A stretch of DNA of 64,000 nucleotides from Oenanthe sinensis (Eukaryota; Streptophyta; Magnoliopsida; Apiales; Apiaceae). Positions 45,171 through 56,170 of this stretch are shown piece after piece; within the stretch, counting starts at the first letter, position 1; the number at the start of each line of letters is the position of its first letter. The notes under the pieces are model-generated. The model did no database searches. It worked only from the letters and a program-made list of their open reading frames with translations, and was not told where the DNA came from. The DNA lies in the NCBI GenBank assembly GCA_028671895.1, contig CM053802.1:37858201-37922200 (forward strand), given 5' to 3'. Position numbers and translations under genes: made by a program.

Positions 45171-46976
45171 TGTTGGTCCCTGATATTGTAGAAGGGGGGT
45201 TGAATACAATATCAAGAAAAATTTATCGCGGAATAACTGTTTTAAAATATTATTTTAATTAATCACGAAATATTAATTTTAATAAAATCCGGTTCAAGTA
45301 GAAGATATAATTTTAACTTGAAAAATATTACAAAATTAATCTGATGAAAAGTGTATATAAATGATAAATAGATCTAAAACGAATTTGAGATGAAGTGTTC
45401 GGGTTTAACAATTATATTCTAAACTTGCACAGAAATCTGTTAATATTACAATGCATACAAATTTCTGAAATTTGAATATTTTTCAATCACTTTAAATAAT
45501 GAAGCAGAATCCTCATATTTATAGAGGAAAAAACTATCAAGTATTTTGAATAAAACTTATTTAAAAAATCAAAAGACTTTATAATTTAGCCTTCAAGACT
45601 TTTTAAATACGCTGGGCAATACTTTTAAAACTCGGTAAGACTTTTTTTCTAATGCCCATCAAGACTTTTTTTACTTTAAAATTCGGTAAGACTTCTGAAA
45701 AGTCTTACTGAAAATTCGATAAGACTTTTTAATTAAAGTCTTATTGGAAATCTGGGTAAGACTTTTAATTCGAAGCTTAGTAAGACTTTTAATTCCATCG
45801 GTAAGACTTTTGTGGACAAATGTCTCGGTAAAATTTTTTCTTTTGAATTAAACCATCTGACCATTTTGAATTCACTTGACATGTGGCAAACTTCTATTGG
45901 CTTCTTTAATCTCTTGCCAAATCAAATTGAAAAGCAAAGGGGTCTATTTCGTCTTTTAGTGGATAGGCTCCATAGAAATGCCTTTAGACCATCATAACTT
46001 ATAATCTTTGATTAATAAATAATAAATTTAATTCAGAAATTATAAAAATAAATATCTAATATTATCTAGATATTTATAAATATAATTTACTAAATAAATA
46101 AAATATTTATTAATAAAAATAAATCACTATGCTCTAAGCTGCGGTCTTCTGAATGTCTGGAACTGAACTCCTTTTGACTTGGAAATGATAAATCAATTCC
46201 AATCGGGGTTCCACTTCTAAGAATATATGACTCTGCATTTCTTCCATGTCAATTATTTTTCCGTCTTTTCTTCAAGTCAGTACCGTCAGGCCTGTTTAAC
46301 AGTATCTGTATCTCTTTAAGCTTCCATCTTCTGTCTTCTTCATTATAAAATAATTCTAATTTAATTAATCCCTTAATTAATTTAAAAAATAAATTAATTA
46401 TAAGTGAATTAATTTACTAATTAAATTAACTAATTAATTTAATTAATTAATAGAAAATTAAACTAATAATCTTGACTGTAGGACTATTGTTGATGTAGAT
46501 AAAACTCTTCTGTTCTTCAACAATAACCTTTTTAACCACTTGAACTTTTTGATGACGAATCTTCACTGACATTATTAACACCCTGTACAATGGTCTGGTT
46601 CACGGATAACTAACTACAATGTCGATTCTCATTTATGCTATAGTGGTCTTTGTGTCTTGTCTTGTTTCTAGCTTTGTCTTCAATATTTTCTTTTCCTAAA
46701 ATTTTTCTGTAGTAGCCACTTGGAATCTTCTGTATCTTCTGAACTCTTCTGAAATACTACTTCATTATTTTTCGCTGACGCTTGAACATATTAATGAAAT
46801 TCTTCCGGTGTAGAGTAGCATCTTCATTAGAACACTTCTGATATTTAGGATTCTTTGTGTCTAGCTAACTTTCTTCGTCTTGATTCCTGTTATCATATTT
46901 ATTATTTACTTCTGTTTCTTATCTGAGTTGAGTTGTCATCTAATTATTATAAATAGGCCTAGTCATATGCCTTTCA
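45171..46976 (-). repeat. Sirevirus-like 3' LTR, inverted
   Basis: 1806 bp. On the minus strand it starts TGAAAGGCATATGACTAGGC and ends CAATATCAGGGACCAACA after the signature CCCCCCTTCTAC. TATAAATA is at 45516-45523 (minus strand). The array of AAAAGTCTTACC is at 45560-45835. The text around 46480-46620 is a near match to the reverse complement of 38800-38960. Confidence 0.78.
45560..45835 (-). repeat. AAAAGTCTTACC motif array
   Basis: On the plus strand GGTAAGACTTTT or a near variant recurs about ten times. It is the counterpart of the AAAGTCATACCG array at 39285-39550: same place in the LTR, same length, with one core base changed throughout. Confidence 0.75.
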
Positions 46977-46989
46977 ATCTCTCCTTATT
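46977..46989 (-). other. Polypurine tract
   Basis: On the minus strand AATAAGGAGAGAT precedes the LTR start at 46976. Confidence 0.65.
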
Positions 46990-48520
46990 TGTTTTTAAAC
47001 ATTTAACACACAAATTCCTAGAGGATAACTCAACTAACAACTAAGAAAATAATATGACATTTAAGAATTATAAATAATAAATTGTTCTTTGGATTATATA
47101 ATACATTTCCAGATTTCTTGAGTAACTGAAATGAAAGATGTTTGTTCCTCTAGCACTGAACATATTATACAAGTAGTATTATCTTCATTTCTCAGACTCA
47201 TCACTACTCCCCCTTAGGGTGGCAGAGATGAAGTCTTTTTCTCTTCTCATTACCACTTCTCATCTATTTCTCCAACTGTTGTCTTCCCATCTCTCCCAAA
47301 GTGAATTCATTCTCCCCTTACCTGAATTAACCAACCATTTTAATAGAGGTAACAGACATGGCATACATACAGCATTAAACCATTGCAGATATAAAAAATA
47401 CAAACTATGACATATTATGTATTTTAGAAAATCCGGTTAATCCTATATACAAGAATGTTTTAAAATCAAATGGAATAGAATAATTAATAAATAATCATTA
47501 GTTCTATCCAATCCAAGCATGTTGTTATATACCCCATTTTCTTGTTCAATAATTATCCCTCTTAGTTGAGTAATCCTCTTATGGTAAAAGTCTTGTTAAA
47601 AACTTCTCCCTTTTTGAATAACATTTCTCCCTTTTGGATCTTGTTCAACACTTCTCCCGCTTAGTTAAGTAATCCTCTTCAGAAGAAATTTCTTCCCCTT
47701 TAGTTGAGTAATATTAGAAATCTGCAACAGGGAATTGGGAATGGGATTTGGTAATTGTGCTAGTGTGTGATTTTACTTTGTGTATCTTACAAGTGTTTCG
47801 CTCATATACTCTCTAAGTGTTTCACTCATAGAATATATATTTTCACTCTTTCTCACTTGTATTTCACTCTTTTCTCACAACACTGTTTCTCTCTTAGTAC
47901 GGATGACACAATCTTTTGTATCTTCAAGAAAGATCACCATAGCCCCTTCAAGAGAGGTCACTGGTGGTACTATGGGGTTTCGTAAATCCATGTCCTCAAT
48001 TTAATCTATAAAAACATTTGACTTTAAAAACTGAATTGCTTCAGGAATAGATTCAATGAGTTGTTGATCATCAAAGATGATCTATTTCGTTAGGAATCTA
48101 GGTATATTCCATCTGGGGAGGGAGACAATGATCTATAATGTAGGAAATGATCCAAGTTTCCTCTTGACGCTTGTGAAGGCATGTTGATTCAGTCAGAATC
48201 ATCAATCATCCTTCCTTCCTTGATATGGAAGTCTAGAATAATTGCTTCCGTCAATTCATCCTTCCTGTGACATTCCAGTTGCTCCCTCTTGGTCCCAATT
48301 GTTGGTCCCTTTTGGATACCAATAGTTGGAAAAAGAAATAAAATAATTTATTTGTGGTTTCTTGAAAATATTAAATGAAACTAACTCTTTATTTAGTAGC
48401 CTTGCCGGACAGGCTGAATTCAATAGACTCACTCTGTTGAGAGAATGAACCTAGTAACAGTTTTGCCTTCTCCAAGTCTGTACCCTTTTGAGAGAACACA
48501 GATGAGCTAACAGTTGTCTC

Positions 48521-48559
<39 letters not shown>

Positions 48560-48928
48560 CACCTTTCTGGAGACAAAGCTGTTGGTTCACTCACATAACC
48601 AACCTTATTAAATGCACTCAAGGCATTGACTCCCTCATTCTTAACAATTAGGTATTTTGTTTAATGGTTATAAAGATGAATGTGATAGTGTTTGTGTGTT
48701 TGGTTCTAAGATCTTGGATAAAGATTGATGCCAATGATTAAGATTTCACTATTAGAAACTATTGGATGATCAAGCTCATAGATCTTTTCTACTTCTCAAA
48801 AGTGACATGAAATACTCAGCACATATTATATATAGAGAGAGACTTAAAAATAAAAGTTAACATAAAATTATCAAAAATAATGATGCCAACTTGTATAAAA
48901 AAATAAATAAAACTATACATACACATAT
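46990..48928 (-). other. 3' interior of the inverted Sirevirus-like element, non-coding
   Basis: No supportable gene. Polypurine-like tracts (complement of CTCCCCCTTAG and variants) occur at about 47206-47219, 47610, 47650 and 47690. The part 48400-48780 is homologous to about 10700-11040 in the outer element. A (TA)n microsatellite lies at about 48519-48556. It is cut at 48929 by an inverted Angela-type LTR. Confidence 0.55.
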
Positions 48929-49726
48929 TGTAGGGTTTCGTGACACAAACACAGCAGAATAAACGCGAAAAATAAATCAAAATAGCGAAACGATCCGCAG
49001 GATCCATGCGAAAACAAAAGATTTAATTTGGAGATAAAGAATAAATACCTTTAGAAGCTTTAACAGTTCATTAATGGAAGATTAATAGAGGTCCAAAGCT
49101 TGTTTAATCACCACGTATCCCGCTCTCGCGATCTACGCTCTACGGTATCCACACGAACACTTTTCATGAAGGATTGATGTGTACTAGCACCCGAAAACTT
49201 CTTCTCTCTCTATCTTCCTCCTCTCTCAGAGCGGCTAGGGTTTTTGTAAAATCTCTATCTTATTAAATCAGCCCATAAAGAAATTATATAGAGAGAGGAA
49301 TAAGTTTTCTAATTATAATCCAATTATAATTAATACTAATCCAAAATTCTAAATTATTTAATTAAGTCTCACTTAATTAATTAATTATTAATTTTGGAAT
49401 TAGTTTAAGTAATTCATTTATTCTATTTATATAATTAATTAAGTCATACTTAATTAATATCATAAATAAAATAAATTACTTATTTAATTTAAATTCATAA
49501 TTTAAATTATTTCTCCTTCAAGCGTTCTTTGTGTGTGACCCTGTAGGTTATTATTACGTTGGCAACAATTTTAATATCTAATTAAAATTGTAAACAATGA
49601 GCGGCATCTAGTAATACATCATTGCTACCCAAGTAATAATAATAGGGGTGATTCGATTAAGCCTTTCGTGAATAATGTTCCATGTAATATAATCCCTTTA
49701 ATCTTGATATTATAGATTAAACTCAA
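48929..49726 (-). repeat. Angela-type LTR, inverted (left part, split by insertion)
   Basis: On the minus strand the 3' end reads ACGAAACCCTACA. The text at 48940-49190 closely matches 43525-43770. It is interrupted at the CTCAA duplication and resumes at 63337. A TATA-like TATATAAT is at 49283-49290 (minus strand). Confidence 0.82.
49722..49726. repeat. Target-site duplication CTCAA (left copy)
   Basis: CTCAA precedes TGTGACACCCCC and recurs at 63337-63341. Confidence 0.92.
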
Positions 49727-50486
49727 TGTGACACCCCCAGATCCGGGGTCAGGGATCTAGGCCATCACGATCCAATTCCACAACAAAATACTCACCTGCT
49801 TAACAATTATTTCAACAACATACACTGGTGACCCCAATCCAATTACACAACTCGAGCCATAGTCTCAGAAAACGAACTTAAAATAATAACAGTTATTATA
49901 ATTCAACTGTAATAAACTCAGGATCTCGCTGTTTCAACATTTATTATTACATTACATATTTTCCAACAAGTCTTTGGATTCTAAACTGCAATCATATCTA
50001 GCTTACACAACCTGTAGAAGCCTTGAACCTGACTAACTCAAGCTCGAGCCTCTTCTTTCCTTTGCATCCCATGGGCAAGTCTTACTGCAAGTTTTAAAGT
50101 TTACAACAAAAACAAGAATGAGCCAAAGAATGCTCAGCAAGATATATATTAGAATATTTTGTAACTTGCACCAAGGAAAGGGTGGCAACTAATATTTATA
50201 CCAACGCGATGACCAACAATATCAGTAGATAATTTGCAATGCTTTTCCAGCAGAAAGTTTAGCGAAATATGTTTCGACAATAAATGAATCAGAGTTTACG
50301 ATGCAAGAAGATTTTCAACATAAGTCTGCAGTTCAAGTTACTGCGATACCACAATTTAAGATTCACAGTTTTGGGAACAACAGAATCGATAATTTAGCAC
50401 AATGGCATCAACCACAGAGTACTATTTATTCGAGCATCAATAAGAAGGCAGTTCAAGATACTGCGAAAAGAATCAATAAAAGCTCA

Positions 50487-50789
50487 ACAATTCTCATTCA
50501 CACTATCGCTAGTGTAGGACCAATGAAAGTTCAACAGTTCCCATTAACACTATCCTTAGTGTAGGACCAATGAAAGTTCAACAGTTCCCATTAACACTAT
50601 CCTTAGTGTAGGACCAATGAAAGTTCAACAGTTCCCATTAACACTATCCTTAGTGTAGGACCAATGAAAGTTCAACAGTTCCCATTAACACTATCCTTAG
50701 TGTAGGACCAATGAAAGTTCAACAGTTCCCATTAACACTATCCTTAGTGTAGGACCAATGAAAGTTCAACAGTTCCCATTAACACTATC
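50487..50789 (-). repeat. 47 bp tandem array in LTR (left copy)
   Basis: CAATGAAAGTTCAACAG starts at 50521, 50568, 50615, 50662, 50709 and 50756. The last unit is cut short, and a diverged unit sits upstream. Units are identical by eye. Each contains the dyad CACTATCCTTAGTG. The same array at 59634-59936 has the same copy number. Confidence 0.93.
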
Positions 50790-51089
50790 AGTAACTTAGC
50801 ACCTAGGCCTTTATTACAGTGTTAATGTCAAATTCCAATTGGAAGAAAAGAAGATACTGGAGCATCCACCGCGCCTATTGTACACGATGATCAGTCGTAT
50901 AGTACAATAGTTAAGTAACCTTTTCTACTAGTAGAAGGATGATCCTCAACTGGTCATCACCCTAGGCAACACATGGGCCTTTAAATGCTGGACCGGCGCC
51001 ACTCGGCCTCTTACGCTAGATGGACTGTGCCGCACACAATCCTCTTACACTTTATATCTCCAGTTCCCTTTGAGTACAATCAACAAGTC

Positions 51090-51184
51090 TAGAAGGGAAT
51101 TTAATACAACCTTCTAGGATAACAACCAAGCTTTCTGGGAATATTCAAATCAAAGTGTGGAAGGGAATTTAATACGACCTTCCA
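51090..51184. repeat. Pair of related hairpins with a compensatory change
   Basis: The first stem TAGAAGG (51090-51096) pairs with CCTTCTA (51110-51116). The second stem TGGAAGG (51158-51164) pairs with CCTTCCA (51178-51184). The loops are nearly identical (GAATTTAATACRA). An A-T pair in one is G-C in the other. Confidence 0.7.
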
Positions 51185-54100
51185 GAATAACAACAATCCT
51201 GTCTAGGATTTCAACATCAGATAATGGATTCACTTCCGGAATTATGTGGAAGTAATCTCGTATATATGTGGGTTGACTCTCAGTCAACTAATCAATAAGA
51301 TAAAAGCAATTGAATCAAGAAGACTCAAGAACATGACCGGGGAGTCGCTATATTAAAATATAATAACTTTAATGAAGAGTATTGAATTAGAACCAAATAT
51401 AAGTCCCGAAAGACCCAAGTATATATGGGAAGAATGTCAGGATTATTCATTCCTTCCCTAGTGTGGGGTTGTTAGCCCAAAAATATTCGCAGAATATTTT
51501 ATTGTTAATTAAATAATCTATATTTAATTAAAAAAATATTTAAAGAGTTTCTCGGAAGCTCCAAAATATTTTTAGAGATCATCAAAATATTTTAGTAGTG
51601 ATTCGGGTACTCTGCTAACCCTCGAATCTCAGTAGCTCGGGATGATTAAAAATAGTCAGAGTAAAACAATTTTTAAATATTGTTTCGGATAAAATCAGTC
51701 GACAATAATTGTCTTTTAAAATTCCCAATATTTAAATAATAATAAGATAATATTTAATATTTTTAAAACAATTAATAGAATATAAATATAATTAAATGAT
51801 CTAGTTTTGAATGCTTCGAAAGATTTAAATAATATTTAATTAATATTAAATAGTATTTAAATAACCTTCAAAATGAATTGAAAATAATTCATTAATATTG
51901 AAACGTTATTCAACCCTTTTTAAATAATATTTAATTAATATTCAAATATTATTTAAATAATTAAAATAATTATTTAAAATAATTAAGTGGATGATCCTCA
52001 GTGATCATCAAATAATCCTCAATACATTATGAATCAAAATAATTTTGATCGTTATCGACTACCGTCGAGAAAATACCCGACTCTCCCCGGTTAACCATCG
52101 AGTATGAATGTTGTAACTCGATACTCCAACAAATATCTCTAAAAACTTACTATGCGACTCTAATTTTTCAAGAAGTTCAGAGTCATCAAAGAATCAAGTA
52201 AGAAAGGGGAAAGCACAGTTTTTGGTTGATATAAACAATTTATACTCAACAAAGCTTTATAACCAAGAATTTGTTAAAAGCTCAAGATTTCAAGGACTCG
52301 AGATATTTGCATATACAAGAATCAAAATATTCTGTAATAGAATTTGAAAATAGAGTTAGGAATCTTGCCTGGTGTCCATGATGCATATCCAAAGTTTCTC
52401 TCGTTCCTGATAGTCATATCAATAGATATAATAATCTAGATTAGTTCTCTTAAAGAAAGTTCTACCTTAACTACTAATGAACAAAATCGAATTCTTTAAC
52501 TAATTACAACATTGTTACGCTAGGACCTCGATACTAATCCCCAAACCTATATCGAGTCCAATTATGATCATTACAACCCGTACTTATTCGTTTTATTACC
52601 TATTGTTTTGCCCGATATTTCATTTCTTCGGACCTACTTTAACTACTCGTAAGACTATCCTCTCAATAGTTTTTAATCAAGTTCTTTGCACCTACGTATA
52701 GTCATGATGTTCCTTAACAACTTTCGTTACTGGGTCGACTCGAGACAAGTCCTCTATCTTACTCGAAATCGTTCCCCAAAACGGTTGTTCAACCTTTTCT
52801 TATGTTCCTCTCACTTAACACCCTGTTTTCTATCATTTTTAATAAATTGGAAATCAATCATTTTGACACGATTTCTTCTCTGGGGTCTTATATGACTGTC
52901 AAAGAATCTCCCATAAAAGTTTCGGATTTTATTAAGCTCCGTAGCTAGTCCAATCATAGCCTCAAAGTTGGACAAAAACAGGATTTCCATTTCCTGCGCT
53001 ACCGTTACTAAAACGTTCATAACTTTTGACTCCTAACTCCGAATGACGCAAAATTAGCGCTCAAACGATCTAGAGACTATCTACTATCTAACCATATCAA
53101 CCATAATCCAATAACAGTGACCGAATATTCCCAGATTTTTCTGGACAGTGGCAGCAGATAGGTTTTAAAAAATTTGGCATGGTTACGTTTGTAAACTCAT
53201 CGTTTTCCATTTTTATTCTACTCCAAATCAACCAACAAACAATCCCAAACTCCTCATTCAACATCAACAACCAACATACCACATCCTCAAGCAAAAAAAT
53301 CAGTTTAGCTTATTATTCATAATTAAAAATCAAATGAACAAGTCTTGTGTTTCTAGGACCAACCAAGCTCAATTTACATTACCCATAACATGTATAACCT
53401 TAAACAATCATCAATTAATCTATAGGAAAGCTTGAACCCAAGAAATAAAATTTGTAATTTTCGAAATCACTGTTCATCGTCACTTTCAACTCAAGAAATG
53501 AACATGCTATGGAGTGTGGGTATGAGAGATGTTACCATAGTTTGAACAAGCTTGGAAGCACCTTTCTTTTAAGCTATTATATGCCATAATCCACCAAGTA
53601 GCCATGGAGTTCTCCCATCTTCTTCCTCCTTTCTTCACTTTATCTCCCTTTCTCTTTCACAATCGGCCAAATGGAATAAAATGGGGGTGTTGGCTGATTT
53701 TGTTTCTTTTATGCGTCCCCTAGTTTTGTGCGGTAGTCGCGTAATTTTCCGACAACGTTTTAATCTCTCGTTCTCGTTCTCTTTTCTTTCGTCCCACCTA
53801 AGTTTTAAAAACTTAAAATCTCATATTATGATTCTAATATAATTTAGAATCATTAAATTAATACTCTTTAATTGTTTCGAGAATTTACGAAACAATTCTC
53901 CGGATAAACACCTTTCACTTACACCGTTTCTCAAACTCTGTTCTAACTTCCATCCGGTCTTCAAATTTATTTTGTTGGACCAAAAATACTTATAAGTCCT
54001 ATATTGATTGCGTATGCCACCGTACCACTGATACGCATATTTTTGAATGTCCCGTATATTAATAATACGGTCTCACATTTCAAGTACCTTATGAAGAAAT

Positions 54101-54188
54101 AAATCCATAAAATCATTCATTCATAAAATGAAAAATTTTTATCCAAAAATCTTAATAATCCCAAACGTCAGAAATATGGGTTATTACA

Positions 54189-54202
54189 GTCTCCCCTCCT
54201 TA
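54189..54202 (-). other. Polypurine tract of the large-LTR chromovirus
   Basis: On the minus strand TAAGGAGGGGAGAC directly precedes the LTR start TGTAATAACCC. Confidence 0.85.
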
Positions 54203-54960
54203 AAAGAATTCCGTCCTCGGAATTTACCTGCGAACAACTGTGGTTACTATCCTCACACCTCAATTTCGAATTCTCATGTTGAGTCTTCAACCTACTCAGT
54301 TTCGTACAACAATACTTCACTTTTCAACACTTTCTTTATTCCGTCAATAGTCTTTATAAGTTCGTACTCTAACGCATGCCTAACGCCCACGCTATAATTT
54401 ACTAACATTAACATACGATACGCACGATGGATTCATTAAAATTGGGAAAAAAAACGTCACTTCATATGCACCTTAATATATTCCGAGACCTTAAACAATT
54501 CAATACTCCTCGAGCTTAAGTTCTCTCTCTTACTAAATCTCGTTACTTCTTTCCACGATAATGTTTTCAGCAACACCAAGTCTTTCACTTCATACTCTCT
54601 GCCTTTCCTGGCTTGATCACCAACTTGCTTTATCTATCTTGAGTTATCATTAATCACTTTCAAATATTACAATTTGCATCATATGCCTGTCAAACCGGTT
54701 CTTATTCTCAGTTATCTATCATTCATCGATTTTGTCCCTGGCACAAAGTAGATCGATACTTTCGTTCGCACTAAACTTCGTAAGGGGCATGACTATATAT
54801 GAGTGATAACCAGAGTCATATAAAAGCTCTAACCGTAGTAAGTAACTACCACCACTCATTTTTGAAATCCAAGGTACAAACTTTCTATAAAAGATAACCT
54901 TGTACATAATTTTAATAGAGATCTTTTCAACGAAGATCATTGTAACAAAACAATTGATCA
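54203..54960 (-). pseudogene. Gypsy integrase C-terminal remnant
   Basis: The minus-strand translation shows MSGGSYLLRLELLYDSGYHS then IVMPLTKF (54719-54860), matching the gypsy integrase segment EYLPL-EFAYN-SYHSSIGMAPFEALYG. Further on, EVKDLVLLKTLSWKEVTRF (about 54500-54560) matches the GDLVLLKVSPWKGVTRF block. The remnant ends RGRNSF near 54215. Stops and frameshifts separate these pieces. Compared with the other chromovirus at 5160-5546, it is far more decayed. Confidence 0.72.
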
Positions 54961-55249
54961 GAGTAGTTTGTAATCAATAAACTCATTTTTAATGTATATG
55001 ATAAATAAGGAGAAAATAATTTAGATATGACTGAGAACAACCATATTTGTACTCAAGATGGCCAGTCTTTAGTACTTTCTGGAATACAACACATAATCGA
55101 GTGGTTGCCCACCAGACTTTTGTCACACAGACAAGAAGTCACACCATATGCATTGTTTATCTCAATCGGATGAAAAATAGTTAACATTTTGAAGAAAATA
55201 ATTTTGAAAGGGAGAGAAAATATATTTTGAAATTTTCATTCTTTAATGC

Positions 55250-55480
55250 AGTACGAACTCAATATACAACAGTCCCTACTCATTTTGGGAACCTATTGAC
55301 AAAATCCCCGAATTTCTCATTTCTATTCTTTCCGAATGAATTAAATCCTTAAGACTTTTATTGTCTTTGTACTTACTCCACTTCTACCCATTCAAATAAT
55401 ATTTCCAAAGCTTAAGTGCAAACATTATAGCTATCGCTCTAACTTTTAGGTAGGATACCTTAATTCATATTTCTTCAGTT
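55250..55480 (-). pseudogene. Gypsy RNase H and integrase-core remnants, compacted
   Basis: The minus strand reads AIAIMFALKLWKYYLNG, a stop, then SKYKDNKSLKDLIHSER (about 55350-55470), matching the RNase H text AAVVFALKIWRHYLYG...TDHKSLKYIFTQ. Only about 50 bp further, nucleotides similar to the integrase DFVTGLP segment appear (about 55270-55310). The usual several hundred bases between these domains are missing, so internal deletion has joined them. Confidence 0.6.
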
Positions 55481-55761
55481 ACTCAGACGCATATGAAATT
55501 ATTTCTACTATGTTGCTTCTGCACACCATCAAATCCCTCAAAGACATGTCATTAATAATTACAAGATTTACCTTTTATCCTCTGGTAGTCGCAACAACGG
55601 CCGTTACCCATCTATTCTTTAATTTCCTTGAAATTTCCTTCACCACATACTATATGTCTCAAAATTTAACTCATTTTACCCAAAACTCATTCTTATGGGA
55701 TTTGTCATCCAACCTCTTTTCTCTTAAGATTTTCTAATGATATATATATTTACCTTCGGTT

Positions 55762-56170
55762 CTTCCTTCACCTTTAGACAGATCAGGATATCTTCTTTGA
55801 AGATTATGACAACTTATCCAATTATTTCTTACAACTCCAATTAATCCTTGGAAGGTACAGGTGTATACATTAATATAACCTACCTCATCGAAGACTCATA
55901 TTGTCCTTATCGCATTCTCAATGCCATCCTTGGCATACTATCTAGGTAATTCTGTAGTTGGCGATAACCTATCCTCAATATATCTTCTCCAGTAGACTAA
56001 TTTCTTCGAGTGGTCTATCCATATCATCGATATCCAATATTGATCGCTAAATTAATCAATTCACTTAATCCATTCTCACCAATGTATGCGCAGTCTCATA
56101 CCGCTATCCGCTTCCTTTACACAAAACATGTGCACCTCATAGTAACACTTTCAATCTTATGATACCTTTA
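55762..56170 (-). pseudogene. Gypsy reverse transcriptase remnant with altered active site
   Basis: The minus strand shows GAHVLCVKEADSGMRLRI (about 56080-56140), matching the RT text GAPVLFVKKKDGSMRLCIDY. At about 55765-55800 it shows IIFKEDILIC where a working RT has FIDDILI, so the first catalytic Asp position is Glu. Several stops lie between the blocks. The spacing between these two blocks is close to normal, so the RT body is present but dead. Confidence 0.65.

Larger units (their letters stand above)
49727..54188 (-). repeat. 3' LTR of the large-LTR chromovirus
   Basis: 4462 bp, TGTGACACC to GGGTTATTACA, very long for a plant LTR. Contents include a terminal dyad (CCCC/GGGG), a 47 bp tandem array (50487-50789) and paired hairpins (51090-51184). 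AT-rich text fills 51490-52010. Short open frames (50301-50564, 52686-52895, 53097-53294) recur in both LTRs but match nothing known and are not called. Confidence 0.93.

Noticed and set aside
50301..50564. 87-codon frame present twice (also 59448-59711), and the frames at 52686-52895 and 53097-53294
   Set aside because: Each sits at the same place in both giant LTRs. The first partly overlaps the 47 bp tandem array. No family resemblance.
50487..50789. CRISPR-like regular repeats
   Set aside because: The 47 bp units are directly adjacent with no variable spacers, the host is a plant and there are no cas genes.
50505..50790. CACTA-type DNA transposon ends
   Set aside because: CACTA occurs only as half of a short dyad inside each 47 bp unit. 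There are no terminal inverted repeats or three-base duplication.
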